The notes under the pieces: model-generated
Databases searched by the model: none
What the model was told of the DNA's origin: nothing
The model's input: the letters and a program-made list of their open reading frames with translations, nothing else
Position numbers and translations under genes: made by a program
NCBI GenBank assembly: GCA_023391185.1
Contig: JAEWBI010000004.1
Location: 10,917-74,916 of the forward strand
DNA length: 64,000 bases
Origin: Bacillota bacterium
GTDB lineage: Bacteria; Bacillota_I; Bacilli_A; RF39; UBA660
Direction: 5' to 3'
In this document: one piece after another, positions 15,729-25,245 of the stretch
Layout: each line of letters begins with the position of its first letter
Numbering within the stretch: the first letter of the stretch is position 1

Positions 15729-16868
15729 ATGGATAATATAGTCGTAAATGAAAATGATGAATTAATAATTAAACTACTTCATTACTTCATTACAGAAGAA
15801 AATTATAGCCCAATAGTCCTAAAGGGAGCTCAAAATGAGATATGGCTAGAAAAATTAGATGGTGACTATAAAATTGTAAGATTAGTATCTAACTATATAC
15901 ATAATAATGAACAGTTAAATGTTGATAGTTATAGAACAGAACAGATTATAAAAAGAATAAAGCAAAAAACTATGTCTTTTAGTATGAATGCTTTAAATAT
16001 ATATGTTAATTTAGGGGATAATGTTGATATTAGTAAATTTGATACACCAAATATTGATTATGTAAACATAAAATCAGTAGAAGAATTGAATAATTTTTCA
16101 TTTGTTATTGAAGAGTTCCCTTCTATTACAAAGAAGGCTGTTTATAAAGAAAAGGGTATTGATTTATTTATGAAATTAACTAGTGATATTGGAAAAAAGA
16201 ATGAAGATGATGCAAAAATGGCTGAAGATGTATTTACAAAAAAAGACCCCATTATTACAAAAATACTATTATTGATAAATACTGTTGTTTTTATACTTAG
16301 TTTTGCTATGGGTCAAGATGAAATTATAAGAATGTTTTCGAACTTCGGACCAGCTGTTAAAGTAGGTGAGTTATATAGACTAATAACAGGAGCTTTTGTT
16401 CATGTTGATGCAATACATTTCTTATTTAACATGTACGCTTTATACATAATAGGACCACAATTAGAGAATTTTTTTGGTAAATGGAAATACTTAACAATAT
16501 ATTTAGGAAGTGCTATAGTTGGAAGTTTTCTTTCAATTATGTTTAATCCATCAGTAGTTAGTATTGGTGCAAGTGGAGCAATATTTGGTTTACTTGGAGC
16601 ACTAGTATACTTTGGATATCATTACAGGGTATATTTAGATAGTGTTATTAAGTCACAAATTATACCGCTTATCCTTTTAAATTTATTAATAGGATTTATG
16701 AGTACTGGTATTGATAATGCAGCGCATATAGGCGGCTTAATAGGTGGTGTTTTAGTTTCTATGGCAGTAGGAGTAAGATATAAATCTACAAATGTAGAAA
16801 GAACCAATGGTATAATAATGACATTAATCTTTTTTGGATTTTTGGTATATATGACTTTTTTTAGATAA
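15729..16868 (+). CDS. Rhomboid-family intramembrane serine protease
   Basis: 379 residues. A cytoplasmic N-terminal domain of about 170 residues (no signal peptide) is followed by six or seven transmembrane helices. The catalytic Ser282 is in GASGAIFG and the catalytic His333 in AAHIGGLIGG; the HFLFNMYAL motif supplies the conserved oxyanion residues. The arrangement resembles GluP/YqgP of Bacillus, which cleaves membrane proteins, but the TPR tail of YqgP is missing. Nine bases separate it from rluD, so it ends the lspA-rluD operon. Confidence 0.9.
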   Translation: MDNIVVNENDELIIKLLHYFITEENYSPIVLKGAQNEIWLEKLDGDYKIVRLVSNYIHNNEQLNVDSYRTEQIIKRIKQKTMSFSMNALNIYVNLGDNVDISKFDTPNIDYVNIKSVEELNNFSFVIEEFPSITKKAVYKEKGIDLFMKLTSDIGKKNEDDAKMAEDVFTKKDPIITKILLLINTVVFILSFAMGQDEIIRMFSNFGPAVKVGELYRLITGAFVHVDAIHFLFNMYALYIIGPQLENFFGKWKYLTIYLGSAIVGSFLSIMFNPSVVSIGASGAIFGLLGALVYFGYHYRVYLDSVIKSQIIPLILLNLLIGFMSTGIDNAAHIGGLIGGVLVSMAVGVRYKSTNVERTNGIIMTLIFFGFLVYMTFFR

Positions 16869-16890
16869 AACATTATGTTTTATCTTTTTT
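16864..16890 (+). terminator. Terminator of lspA-rluD-rhomboid
   Basis: GATAAAACA (16864-16872) pairs with TGTTTTATC (16876-16884), then Ts. Confidence 0.85.
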
Positions 16891-16893
16891 AAT

Positions 16894-16937
16894 TTGACAA
16901 AATGAATATATAAGATATAATAACTTTACGAGGTGAT
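16894..16937 (+). promoter_or_regulatory. Promoter and ribosome binding site for the gene at 16942
   Basis: TTGACA (16894-16899), 16 nt, TATAAT (16916-16921), with AGGTGAT at 16931-16937. Confidence 0.75.
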
Positions 16938-16941
16938 GATT

Positions 16942-17646
16942 ATGGGTAGATATACACTTAGCATGCTAACCTATGATAATCAAACAATAAATTTAAGGTT
17001 TAATCAGCAAGGAAAGTTTGAATCAAAAGTATCTTTAAGAACAATTGATAGTTTAACAACACATTTTAAGGATAAAGAAAGTTTAATTGCAAGATTAAAA
17101 CAAAATTACATTATTGAAGATATAAATATAACTTATCTGGCTAATAGAATGATGAAAAGTACATATGTAGCTTATGAAGATAAGAAGGATTTAGTAAAAT
17201 TAGATATGGTAGATAACTCTAATATAGATATAAATAACAGTGTATTTAATGGTTATATGTATGACTTTTTACATATGTTGGAAGATAGAGAATTCTTTCT
17301 TTTTGCCATTAATTCTGATTTACTTACATATAAGCAAAAAGAATATTTAGAATTAAGAATTATTAATGGTAATTATGATAAGTTTTATGAGGATAAAATA
17401 AAAAGTTATAGTAGTTCTTATTTACAATTTAGAAATTTATTATTTTTAATGGAACATTATAAGATTAAAAAGCAATTGCCAGAAGTACAAATACAGTCTG
17501 AAGAGGAAATAGAATATTATGATCCTGACGAAGATAACCTATATTCAGAAGATGAAAAAAGACAATATCAAGAATATATGGATAGTCTACCAGATGAACT
17601 TCCAGACTATTATGAAGATGATTTTGAAAAAGTAAAAAGAGTTTAA
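16942..17646 (+). CDS. Unrecognised cytoplasmic protein
   Basis: 234 residues, soluble, no signal peptide. It begins MGRYTLSMLTYDNQTINLRF and ends with a very acidic tail (about 185-230, Asp/Glu/Tyr-rich). No family recognised. ATG 16942 is used because the AGGTGAT site is at 16931-16937; in-frame GTG 16933 lies within it. It has its own promoter and terminator, so it is a single-gene transcript between the rhomboid operon and the Xer recombinase. Confidence 0.7.
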   Translation: MGRYTLSMLTYDNQTINLRFNQQGKFESKVSLRTIDSLTTHFKDKESLIARLKQNYIIEDINITYLANRMMKSTYVAYEDKKDLVKLDMVDNSNIDINNSVFNGYMYDFLHMLEDREFFLFAINSDLLTYKQKEYLELRIINGNYDKFYEDKIKSYSSSYLQFRNLLFLMEHYKIKKQLPEVQIQSEEEIEYYDPDEDNLYSEDEKRQYQEYMDSLPDELPDYYEDDFEKVKRV

Positions 17647-17660
17647 ATACTCTTTTTTTG
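17634..17660 (+). terminator. Terminator
   Basis: AAAAAGAGT (17634-17642) pairs with ACTCTTTTT (17649-17657). It overlaps the end of the coding region. Confidence 0.8.
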
Positions 17661-17683
17661 TTTTCAAGAACAAATGTTTGTGA

Positions 17684-17701
17684 TATAATTTATATGGTGA
17701 T
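17684..17701 (+). promoter_or_regulatory. xer -10 box and Shine-Dalgarno
   Basis: Extended TGATATAAT (TATAAT 17684-17689) with GGTGAT at 17696-17701, predicting a 5' UTR of about 10 nt. Confidence 0.6.
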
Positions 17702-17704
17702 AGT

Positions 17705-18604
17705 ATGGAAGGGTATATAAATGATTTTATTGAGTTTCTTGAGATTGAAAAACACTATTCTAAAGAAACGACAGAAAATTATAATATAGATTTATACTTA
17801 TTTTTGGAATATTGTAAAGTAAATAAACTAAGTGATTTTAATAAAATAACTTATGATTATTTGCGAAAATATTTAGTATATTTATCTACTGTAAAAAAAT
17901 ATTCCAATAAATCTATATCTAGACATATAAGTTCTCTTCATAGTCTATACAATTATTTAATTGATGAGAGAGTAATTGATAGTAATCCTATGAATTTAAT
18001 AAATAGTCCTAAAAAAGAATTTAGACTTCCTACTTATCTTACTACAAATGAACTTGAGGACATCATTAATACTCCTGATAGAACTAAGAAGGTTGGTAAA
18101 AGAGATATATTAATACTTGAAATGTTTTATTCAACTGGTATCAGACTTCATGAACTTGTTAATATAAAAATAAGTGATATTGACTTTATAAATAAAAAAA
18201 TAAAGATATTAGGTAAAGGTTCAAAAGAAAGATATGTTTTATATGGAGATAGATGTAAAGATTATTTAGAAGATTATCTAAATAATTCTCGAAATCATTA
18301 TTTAAAGGAAGCAAGTGATTATTTATTCTTAAATCAACATGGAAATGTACTTACTACATCGGGAATAGAGTACTTAGTTAAGAAAATACTAAAAGAAAGT
18401 GGTACTAATATTAAACTTACACCGCATGTATTAAGACATACCTTCGCTACACATATGCTTGATGAAGGAGCTGATTTAATGACTGTAAAAGAATTACTGG
18501 GGCATTCTAATCTATCAACAACAGGTATATACACACATGTATCTAATGAACATTTAAGAAAAACATATTTAAGCGCTCATCCAAGAGCAAGGAAGGAAAA
18601 ATAA
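17705..18604 (+). CDS. xerD: Xer-type tyrosine recombinase
   Basis: 299 residues, the normal size of XerC/XerD. N-terminal SAM-like core-binding domain (1-100). The catalytic domain has Arg in STGIRLHELV, Lys in KGSKERYV, the box II HVLRHTFATHML, then LGHSNLSTTGIYTHVS with the nucleophilic Tyr. It resolves chromosome dimers at dif. There is no sign of a linked integrated element, so a housekeeping role is likely. Whether XerC or XerD cannot be decided from motifs alone. One base separates it from tdk. Confidence 0.85.
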   Translation: MEGYINDFIEFLEIEKHYSKETTENYNIDLYLFLEYCKVNKLSDFNKITYDYLRKYLVYLSTVKKYSNKSISRHISSLHSLYNYLIDERVIDSNPMNLINSPKKEFRLPTYLTTNELEDIINTPDRTKKVGKRDILILEMFYSTGIRLHELVNIKISDIDFINKKIKILGKGSKERYVLYGDRCKDYLEDYLNNSRNHYLKEASDYLFLNQHGNVLTTSGIEYLVKKILKESGTNIKLTPHVLRHTFATHMLDEGADLMTVKELLGHSNLSTTGIYTHVSNEHLRKTYLSAHPRARKEK

Positions 18605-18605
18605 T

Positions 18606-19229
18606 ATGGCAAAATTATATTTTAGATATGGCGCAATGAATTGCGGAAAGACTACAGCCCTTATACAGGTAGCTTATAATTATGAAGAAAGAGATCAAAG
18701 TATTGTCTTAATAAAACCTTCAGTTGATTTAAAGGGATCTGATCATGTAATTACTAGAACTGGTTTAAATAGAAAAGTTGATAATTTAATTAAACCAGAT
18801 GAATCTATTATTGAGACATTAAAAGAACAATTTAATAGAGTTAATTGTATTTTAGTAGATGAGGCGCAATTTTTAACTGAAAAACAAATAGAGGAATTAT
18901 TTGTGATAACGAAGATATATGAAGTTCCAGTTATTTGTTATGGGCTTAGAACTGATTTTAAAACTAATTCGTTTCCAGGAAGCAAGAGACTTTTAGAACT
19001 TGCTGATGAACTTGCTGAACTTGAAACTATTTGTAGATGCGGTAGTAAAGCTAGGTTTAATGCTAGAAAAGTAAATGGTCAGTTTGTTTCAGAAGGAGCA
19101 CAAGTTGCCATTGATGAAATGGATGATGTAACTTATGAATCTGTTTGTGGTAAGTGCTATTTAGAAAAAGTAATGCACTATGAACAAGGCAAAGTATTAA
19201 CCTTTAAAAAAAATGATAAAAAAGTGTAA
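18606..19229 (+). CDS. tdk: Thymidine kinase
   Basis: 207 residues. Walker A GAMNCGKTT at 9-17, the Walker B-like VDEAQFL, the substrate loop region (EGAQVAIDE) and a zinc site made of CRCG and CGKC. It phosphorylates thymidine in the salvage pathway. Start ATG 18606 lies just behind the xer stop, so the two are cotranscribed. Confidence 0.93.
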   Translation: MAKLYFRYGAMNCGKTTALIQVAYNYEERDQSIVLIKPSVDLKGSDHVITRTGLNRKVDNLIKPDESIIETLKEQFNRVNCILVDEAQFLTEKQIEELFVITKIYEVPVICYGLRTDFKTNSFPGSKRLLELADELAELETICRCGSKARFNARKVNGQFVSEGAQVAIDEMDDVTYESVCGKCYLEKVMHYEQGKVLTFKKNDKKV

Positions 19230-19256
19230 AAAAGTGACAACATCATTTTTTTTTTA
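19208..19256 (+). terminator. Possible terminator after tdk
   Basis: AAAAAATGAT (19208-19217) can pair with ATCATTTTTT (19242-19251) over a long loop, followed by further Ts. Confidence 0.5.
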
Positions 19257-19306
19257 TTGCTTCTTTGGTATAATGAAAGCGTACAACAATAGAGGGAGAG
19301 ATAAAA

Positions 19307-21937
19307 TTGGAAAAATATGTTTACGCCTTTAGTGAAGGCAACAGAGACATGCGCAATTTATTAGGTGGTAAAGGTGCTAACTTAGCAGAAATGACTAGCA
19401 TCGGGCTTCCAGTACCAAGGGGATTTACTATTACAACAGAAGCTTGTAATAAATACTATGATTCTGGAAAAAAAATTGATGAAGAAGTAGAAAAACAAAT
19501 CTTCAAACATTTAACTGATCTTGAAAAGATAACAGGTAAAAAATTTGGAGATAAAAAAAATCCACTTCTAGTTTCAGTAAGAAGTGGAGCGAGAGCATCT
19601 ATGCCAGGTATGATGGATACTGTTCTTAATCTTGGACTTACTGATGAAGTAGCAGTAGAATTTGCTAAAGAAACAGGAAACAAAAGATTTACATACGATT
19701 CATATCGTAGATTTATTCAAATGTTTGCTGATGTTGTTAAAGGATATCCAAAATCATCATTCGAAAGAGTTCTAGATGAATTTAAAGAATCAAAAAATGC
19801 TAAATATGATACAGATTTAGATGAAAATGACATGTATGATATTACATTTAAATTTAAAGCAATTTATAAAGAACTAGCGAAGGAAGATTTCCCACAAGAT
19901 CCTAAAGTTCAACTTATGGAAGCTGTTAAGGCAGTATTTAGATCTTGGATGAACGACAGAGCTATTTATTATAGAAAAATGAATGATATACCAGCATCTT
20001 GGGGAACAGCAGTTAATGTTCAAGAAATGGTATATGGTAACTTAGGAGATGATTCTGGTACAGGTGTTGCCTTTACAAGAAATCCATCTACAGGTGAGAA
20101 TAAATTATATGGTGAATATTTAATAAATGCTCAAGGAGAAGATGTTGTTGCAGGTATAAGAACTCCACAATCTATTGAAACTCTTGAAAAAGTTATGCCT
20201 GAGGTATACAAAGAATTTGTTGCAACAGCAAATATTCTAGAAAAGCATTATAGAGATATGCAAGACATGGAATTTACAATTGAAAAAGGTAAATTATTCA
20301 TGCTTCAAACTAGAAATGGTAAAAGAACAGCACAAGCTGCAATTAAAGTGGCTGTTGATTTATATGAAGATGGTATGTTAACTAAAGAAGAAGCTCTTTT
20401 AAAAGTTGAACCAAAACAATTAGATGGATTACTTCATCCTATGTTTGATACTAAAGCATTAAAAGAAGCTAAAGTTATTGCAACAGGACTTGCTGCATCT
20501 CCAGGGGCTGGAACAGGAGAAATTTATTTCACAGCTGAAGATGTATCAGAAGCTAAAAAAGATGGTAAGAAGTGTATTCTTGTTAGATTAGAAACTTCAC
20601 CTGAAGATATTCAAGGTATGAATGATGCTGAAGGTATTTTAACTATCCGTGGTGGTATGACAAGTCATGCGGCTGTAGTAGCTCGTGGTATGGGTAGATG
20701 TTGTGTTTCTGGTTGTGGTGAACTTACTATTAACGAAGAAGAAAAAACTTTAAAAACAAAAGATGGACAAGTATTTAAAGAAGGAGACTATATTTCATTA
20801 GACGGTTCGACTGGTAATGTATATGGTGTTAAAATTAAAACTGTTGAACCAGAAATAAGTGGAGATTTTGAAAAATTCATGAAATTAGTGGATGAAGTAA
20901 AAGTACTTGGTGTAAGAGCAAATGCTGATACTCCAAAAGATGCTGCTACTGCTCATAGATATGGTGCAGAAGGTATTGGTTTATGCCGTACTGAGCATAT
21001 GTTCTTTGAAGAAGACAGAATATTCGCATTTCGCCAAATGATTTCTTCTGAAACAGTAGAGCAAAGAGAAGAAGCCCTTGAAAAAGTACTTCCATATCAA
21101 AGAAGTGACTTTGAAGGATTATTTAGAGAAATGGCTGGATTACCTGTTATAATTCGTTATTTAGATCCACCTTTACATGAGTTTTTACCTCATACTGATG
21201 AAGAAATTAAACCACTTGCTAAAGCACTTGGTATGAGTTTTGAATCATTAAAAGCAAGAGTTGAATCACTAAAGGAATTCAATCCAATGATGGGACATCG
21301 TGGATGCCGTTTAGCAGTTACTTATCCAGAAATTGCTAGAATGCAAACAAGAGCAGTTATAGAAGCTGCAATTAATGTTCAAAAAGAAGGAAAGAAAGTA
21401 ATACCTGAAATAATGATTCCACTTATTGGTGATGCAAATGAACTTAAATATGTAAAAGATATAGTTGTTGCAACTGCTGATGAAATAATTAAAAAAGAAA
21501 AAGTTAAGTTACATTATCAAGTTGGAACAATGATAGAAATACCTAGAGCTGCACTTCTTGCTGATGAAATAGCTAAAGAAGCTGAATTCTTCAGTTTTGG
21601 AACAAATGATTTAACACAAATGACATTTGGTTTTTCAAGAGACGATGCTGGCAAATTCTTAAATGAATATTACAGCAAAGGTATTTTTGAAAACGATCCA
21701 TTTGCTAAATTAGATCAAAATGGTGTAGGTAAATTAGTTGAAATTTCTGCAAGACTTGGTAAACAAGTAAGACCAGACATACAACTTGGTATATGCGGTG
21801 AACATGGTGGTGAACCATCAAGTGTTGAATTCTGCCATAAAGTAGGATTAAACTATGTTTCATGTTCTCCATATAGAGTACCAATTGCAAGACTTGCTGC
21901 TGCACAAGCAAGAGCAAAAGAATTATTGCAAAAATAA
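19307..21937 (+). CDS. ppdK: Pyruvate, phosphate dikinase
   Basis: 876 residues, full length. N-terminal ATP-grasp domain (about 1-340). The phosphohistidine domain has catalytic His454 in GGMTSHAAVVARGMG. The C-terminal PEP/pyruvate barrel has the acid Cys830 in GICGEHGGEP. It interconverts PEP, AMP and PPi with pyruvate, ATP and phosphate, typical of anaerobic PPi-linked glycolysis. The start is TTG 19307: the GAGGGAGAG ribosome binding site at 19292-19300 fits no other codon. A -10 TATAAT is at 19269-19274. No regulatory (PDRP) gene is adjacent. Confidence 0.96.
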   Translation: MEKYVYAFSEGNRDMRNLLGGKGANLAEMTSIGLPVPRGFTITTEACNKYYDSGKKIDEEVEKQIFKHLTDLEKITGKKFGDKKNPLLVSVRSGARASMPGMMDTVLNLGLTDEVAVEFAKETGNKRFTYDSYRRFIQMFADVVKGYPKSSFERVLDEFKESKNAKYDTDLDENDMYDITFKFKAIYKELAKEDFPQDPKVQLMEAVKAVFRSWMNDRAIYYRKMNDIPASWGTAVNVQEMVYGNLGDDSGTGVAFTRNPSTGENKLYGEYLINAQGEDVVAGIRTPQSIETLEKVMPEVYKEFVATANILEKHYRDMQDMEFTIEKGKLFMLQTRNGKRTAQAAIKVAVDLYEDGMLTKEEALLKVEPKQLDGLLHPMFDTKALKEAKVIATGLAASPGAGTGEIYFTAEDVSEAKKDGKKCILVRLETSPEDIQGMNDAEGILTIRGGMTSHAAVVARGMGRCCVSGCGELTINEEEKTLKTKDGQVFKEGDYISLDGSTGNVYGVKIKTVEPEISGDFEKFMKLVDEVKVLGVRANADTPKDAATAHRYGAEGIGLCRTEHMFFEEDRIFAFRQMISSETVEQREEALEKVLPYQRSDFEGLFREMAGLPVIIRYLDPPLHEFLPHTDEEIKPLAKALGMSFESLKARVESLKEFNPMMGHRGCRLAVTYPEIARMQTRAVIEAAINVQKEGKKVIPEIMIPLIGDANELKYVKDIVVATADEIIKKEKVKLHYQVGTMIEIPRAALLADEIAKEAEFFSFGTNDLTQMTFGFSRDDAGKFLNEYYSKGIFENDPFAKLDQNGVGKLVEISARLGKQVRPDIQLGICGEHGGEPSSVEFCHKVGLNYVSCSPYRVPIARLAAAQARAKELLQK

Positions 21938-21963
21938 GAGAGTCGAAAAAACTCTCTTTTTCT
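21936..21963 (+). terminator. Terminator of ppdK
   Basis: AAGAGAGT pairs with ACTCTCTT (21951-21958), followed by Ts. Confidence 0.85.
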
Positions 21964-22021
21964 TGACTATTTTTTTATCTTGTTATATTATATTAATAGA
22001 TGATATGGGAGGTTATAACAT

Positions 22022-22774
22022 ATGAAATTAAGAAACGGAAAAAAATTTTTGATGGTTTTATGTGCAGCTTTTATGCTTACAGGGTGTGCTTCAAAAGATT
22101 TAAAAAATGCATATAATAAAATGAGTGTTGGTGATGGAAAGGACCAGATAAATGGTTATTCATTAAGTATTAGACTTTTTGGTTTATATAATGATGAAAA
22201 AGTGAACCAATCAATTAGAATTCAAAATTATTTAGGTGATAATTTTAAAGTAGTTGATTCAAGTAGTGACGAAATTACATATTATGTAGTTGATGGAAAA
22301 AATTACAAATCAGTTGCTAAAGAAACAGATCGTGAAGATAATTCTTATAATGCTAATGGATTCCAAGCAGGGTTTGATACTACTAAAACAGTTACTACTT
22401 ATGAAGAAACAGATGATGTTCCATTTACTGATACTGATTTATATTTAACTAGTTTAAAATCAGCTAAAAAAATAAGTGATTCTTCAGAAGAAAAAATAGG
22501 AGATTTATCATACACAACTTATGAATATACAGTAGCTAAAAAAACTATGCTTAATATTCTAAGTGGATCAGTTTTAAAAGATATAGAATTTAAAACTGAT
22601 GTTCCAGCAAAAGTATGGATTGATAGTGATGGTTATGTTTATAAAATAGAGTATGATTTAGCTAAAGGTATTGAATCTGAAAGTACTTTATCTTTAAATG
22701 TTTATTATAATGCTGTTAATAACTCAAATGAAATTAGTATTGATGAAGTAAATTTACAAAATAGCGATAAATAA
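22022..22774 (+). CDS. Predicted lipoprotein
   Basis: 250 residues. Signal peptide with lipobox LTGC and lipidated Cys22. The mature part is Ser/Asp/Lys-rich and beta-rich in appearance (KVWIDSDGYVYKIEYD near the end, a pattern seen in lipoproteins with a DUF6612/LppX-like fold). Specific function unknown. Alone between ppdK and the pilin-LRR gene, with its own ribosome binding site (GGGAGG) and terminator. Confidence 0.8.
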   Translation: MKLRNGKKFLMVLCAAFMLTGCASKDLKNAYNKMSVGDGKDQINGYSLSIRLFGLYNDEKVNQSIRIQNYLGDNFKVVDSSSDEITYYVVDGKNYKSVAKETDREDNSYNANGFQAGFDTTKTVTTYEETDDVPFTDTDLYLTSLKSAKKISDSSEEKIGDLSYTTYEYTVAKKTMLNILSGSVLKDIEFKTDVPAKVWIDSDGYVYKIEYDLAKGIESESTLSLNVYYNAVNNSNEISIDEVNLQNSDK

Positions 22775-22800
22775 AATTGTATGCAAATACAATTTTTTTT
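22773..22800 (+). terminator. Terminator of the lipoprotein gene
   Basis: AAAATTGTAT (22773-22782) pairs with ATACAATTTT (22787-22796), then Ts. Confidence 0.85.
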
Positions 22801-22875
22801 GTTTACTACGTCAAATATTGACTATTTTTTCTATTTGTTATATCCTAAATATAGATTAGAATAGTAGGTATAAAT

Positions 22876-24564
22876 ATGAAAAATAAAAGAGGCTTTACAT
22901 TAATCGAATTACTGGCAATTATAGTGTTGATTGGTTTAATAGCGTTAGTTATCACTCCAAAAATAACGACAACACTCACAAAACAAGAAATGAAATCATT
23001 TAAATCAAGTGTCGAAGGAATAGTTAAGGCAGTAAAACAAGATGTTATTAATAATGCAAGTTTTAATTCATCTACTTCTAACTATAGAGCGTATACTTAT
23101 GGTGAAGATGGATTATACTTAACTATAACAGGAAATCAGGCTGTTGAGTCAAGCATAAATGTATCAGGAAATATAAAGAATGGATCAGGCACAGTAGTTG
23201 CTACAAATAGTTCTGATATTATTTTGGCTGTACATAATGATAAATTCTGCGCTAAGAAAAATGCTGATGACACAAACATTATAGTTGAAGATTATACTGG
23301 AACTTGTGTTAATGATGAAATTAGTATTCCTGAAGTAACTTCATGTTATTTATATGATACTAATCCAGATGATACACTAACTATAACTGGATATAAGTAT
23401 GCTGATAGTACATGTTCAAAAGATTTAATTATTCCGAATAAAATTAATGGTAAAAAAGTAACCAAAATTTCAGATTTTGCTTTTGTAGAAGCAGAAACTA
23501 CTATTGCTGGATATGTCGAGTATGACGCTGAAGGTAACGATTATTGGTATGATGAATTTTTTGAAAATATTCCAGAAAATAAAGAAATTGTTTGGATAGA
23601 AATTACTGAACTAACCAACATAACTGGTAAATATTGTTTCACTGATATTAATCGTGAAAACGAAGTTGATGTGGGATTGGATTATATTCGTACCGAGGGC
23701 GATGGATATTATGGTTGTTATTATGATTATGCTAGTATGCTTGATTTAGGAAAGAACAATTATAATATTCAAAGTATTGATTTTTCTAATGCTACAGGAT
23801 TAACTGAAATACCTTTTGCTCTTGCTCTTAGTTCAACAATATCTTCAATAAATATAGGTACTTATATTAATAAAATTAATGCTTTTGCATTTTTAGATAA
23901 TTTCATATCAAGTTTATCTATTCCAGCAAATATAGTTTCAATAGGGACTTATGCATTTTATGAAAATAACATTAATAACTTAGATTTGTCTTTTGCAACT
24001 TCTTTAAAGGCAATAAATGAAGGAGTATTTGCTGAAAATATGTTAAATAACTTAACTATAAGAAATTTAAATAATTTAGAAAGTATATCGGGTGGCGAAT
24101 GGGGGGCATTCGAAGAAAACTTGTTAACTTCAGTTACGCTTGAGAATTTACCTAATTTAACAAATATTGGAAATCTTGATGATCCATATGGACCATTTAA
24201 CTATAATTCTATAACTTCTCTAACTCTTTCTAATTTACCTAATTTAAATACCATTGGGGCATGGGCTTTTTATGATAATAAAATAGCCAGTTTAAATCTT
24301 GTAAACTCTCTTACTTCAATTGGAGAGGGCGCTTTTGGTGCCAATAATTTAACCACGGTTACTATTCCAGCTAATGTTACTTTAATGGCTGATCTAGCTT
24401 TTGCAAAATGTGGTTGTGGAGAAGGCTCAGATAATGCTAATTTAGTGACAATACAAAACAAGACTGGAAGAACTTTTGACTGGTCAAAAATTATAGGAGT
24501 TGGTACAACAGCTACATGTTCATTTATAACAGGTACATGTAGTACGGTAAATATAACAGGATAA
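22876..24564 (+). CDS. Type IV prepilin-like protein fused to BspA-type leucine-rich repeats
   Basis: 562 residues. The N terminus is a class III signal: short basic leader, cleavage before Phe in KRGFTLIELLAII with the +5 Glu, then a hydrophobic pilin helix (about 6-30). Residues 30-150 resemble a pilin head with a C-x-n-C pair. Residues 185-540 carry irregular LRR_5/BspA-like repeats: units such as TKISDFAF, NKINAFAFL, SIGTYAFYEN, INEGVFAEN, TIGAWAFYDN and SIGEGAFGANN. So an adhesin-like repeat array is placed on a prepilin. A prepilin peptidase would be needed, and none is in the window. No Tad or Com genes are immediately adjacent. Confidence 0.85.
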   Translation: MKNKRGFTLIELLAIIVLIGLIALVITPKITTTLTKQEMKSFKSSVEGIVKAVKQDVINNASFNSSTSNYRAYTYGEDGLYLTITGNQAVESSINVSGNIKNGSGTVVATNSSDIILAVHNDKFCAKKNADDTNIIVEDYTGTCVNDEISIPEVTSCYLYDTNPDDTLTITGYKYADSTCSKDLIIPNKINGKKVTKISDFAFVEAETTIAGYVEYDAEGNDYWYDEFFENIPENKEIVWIEITELTNITGKYCFTDINRENEVDVGLDYIRTEGDGYYGCYYDYASMLDLGKNNYNIQSIDFSNATGLTEIPFALALSSTISSINIGTYINKINAFAFLDNFISSLSIPANIVSIGTYAFYENNINNLDLSFATSLKAINEGVFAENMLNNLTIRNLNNLESISGGEWGAFEENLLTSVTLENLPNLTNIGNLDDPYGPFNYNSITSLTLSNLPNLNTIGAWAFYDNKIASLNLVNSLTSIGEGAFGANNLTTVTIPANVTLMADLAFAKCGCGEGSDNANLVTIQNKTGRTFDWSKIIGVGTTATCSFITGTCSTVNITG

Positions 24565-24586
24565 AAAAAGAAGAATCTTATTCTTC
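24563..24586 (-). terminator. Terminator of yigZ
   Basis: A 7-bp stem (24570-24576 with 24580-24586) has a T run on the minus strand. It overlaps the yigZ stop codon. Confidence 0.75.
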
Positions 24587-25168
24587 AATTAAAATATCAT
24601 TAGAAATATTAAATTCTATACAGTTAGAATTTAATATTTCTTTTATTTTATCTAGTTTTTCATTATTTATATTAAATAAATAAGTTATATTTTCATCAAA
24701 TATTTTATCCTTTATATTAACATCTTTTAAGGTATTATCAATTAGTTTAACTTTTTCATAATTAAAAACTAATTTTACTGTCTTACCACTTACTATTTTA
24801 TTTATCTTAGCAATTTTAAGGCATTCAGAGGCGCTTTTTGAATAAGCTCTAACAAGTCCGCCAGTACCTAATTTAATTCCGCCAAAATATCTAATAACAA
24901 TGCATAATACATAATTTAAATTATTATTTTCTAAAACATTTAGTATTGGCATGCCGGCTGTACCACTTGGTTCGCCATCATCACTAAATCTTTTTATATT
25001 ATCTATTATATAACTATAACAATAATGAGTAGCGTCTTTATATTCATGTTTTATACTGTCTATATGTGTAGATATATCTTCTTCATGATATATTTTTTTA
25101 TATACACATATAAATTTAGATTTATTTATAATTATTTCATTCCTAATGTCTTCATCAATCGTGTACAT
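24578..25168 (-). CDS. yigZ: YigZ/IMPACT family protein
   Basis: 196 residues. The UPF0029/IMPACT N-terminal domain has KSKFI, DATHYCYSYII, DDGEPSGTAGMPIL and the signature RYFGGIKLGTGGLVRAYS. A ferredoxin-like C-terminal domain follows. Related to the eukaryotic translation regulator IMPACT; the bacterial role is unsettled. AGGTGAT ribosome binding site on the minus strand at 25172-25178. Divergent from the gene at 25246. Confidence 0.9.
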   Translation of the reverse strand: MYTIDEDIRNEIIINKSKFICVYKKIYHEEDISTHIDSIKHEYKDATHYCYSYIIDNIKRFSDDGEPSGTAGMPILNVLENNNLNYVLCIVIRYFGGIKLGTGGLVRAYSKSASECLKIAKINKIVSGKTVKLVFNYEKVKLIDNTLKDVNIKDKIFDENITYLFNINNEKLDKIKEILNSNCIEFNISNDILIEE

Positions 25169-25171
25169 AAA

Positions 25172-25190
25172 ATCACCTAAATAGATTATA
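25172..25190 (-). promoter_or_regulatory. yigZ -10 box and Shine-Dalgarno
   Basis: Minus strand TATAAT (25185-25190), 6 nt, AGGTGAT (25172-25178). A weak TTGTTT lies about 17 nt further upstream. Confidence 0.6.
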
Positions 25191-25223
25191 CATTATTAAT
25201 ATTTGAAAAACAAATAGATATGA

Positions 25224-25242
25224 TATAATATCCCTAGGTGAT
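25224..25242 (+). promoter_or_regulatory. -10 box and Shine-Dalgarno for the gene at 25246
   Basis: Extended TGATATAAT (TATAAT 25224-25229), 6 nt, AGGTGAT (25236-25242). It forms a divergent pair with the yigZ promoter. Confidence 0.6.
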
Positions 25243-25245
25243 ATC

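Noticed and set aside
17705..18604. Xer-type recombinase as the integrase of a mobile element
   Set aside because: Size and motifs fit housekeeping XerC/D; flanking genes are ordinary and no attachment-site repeats were seen.
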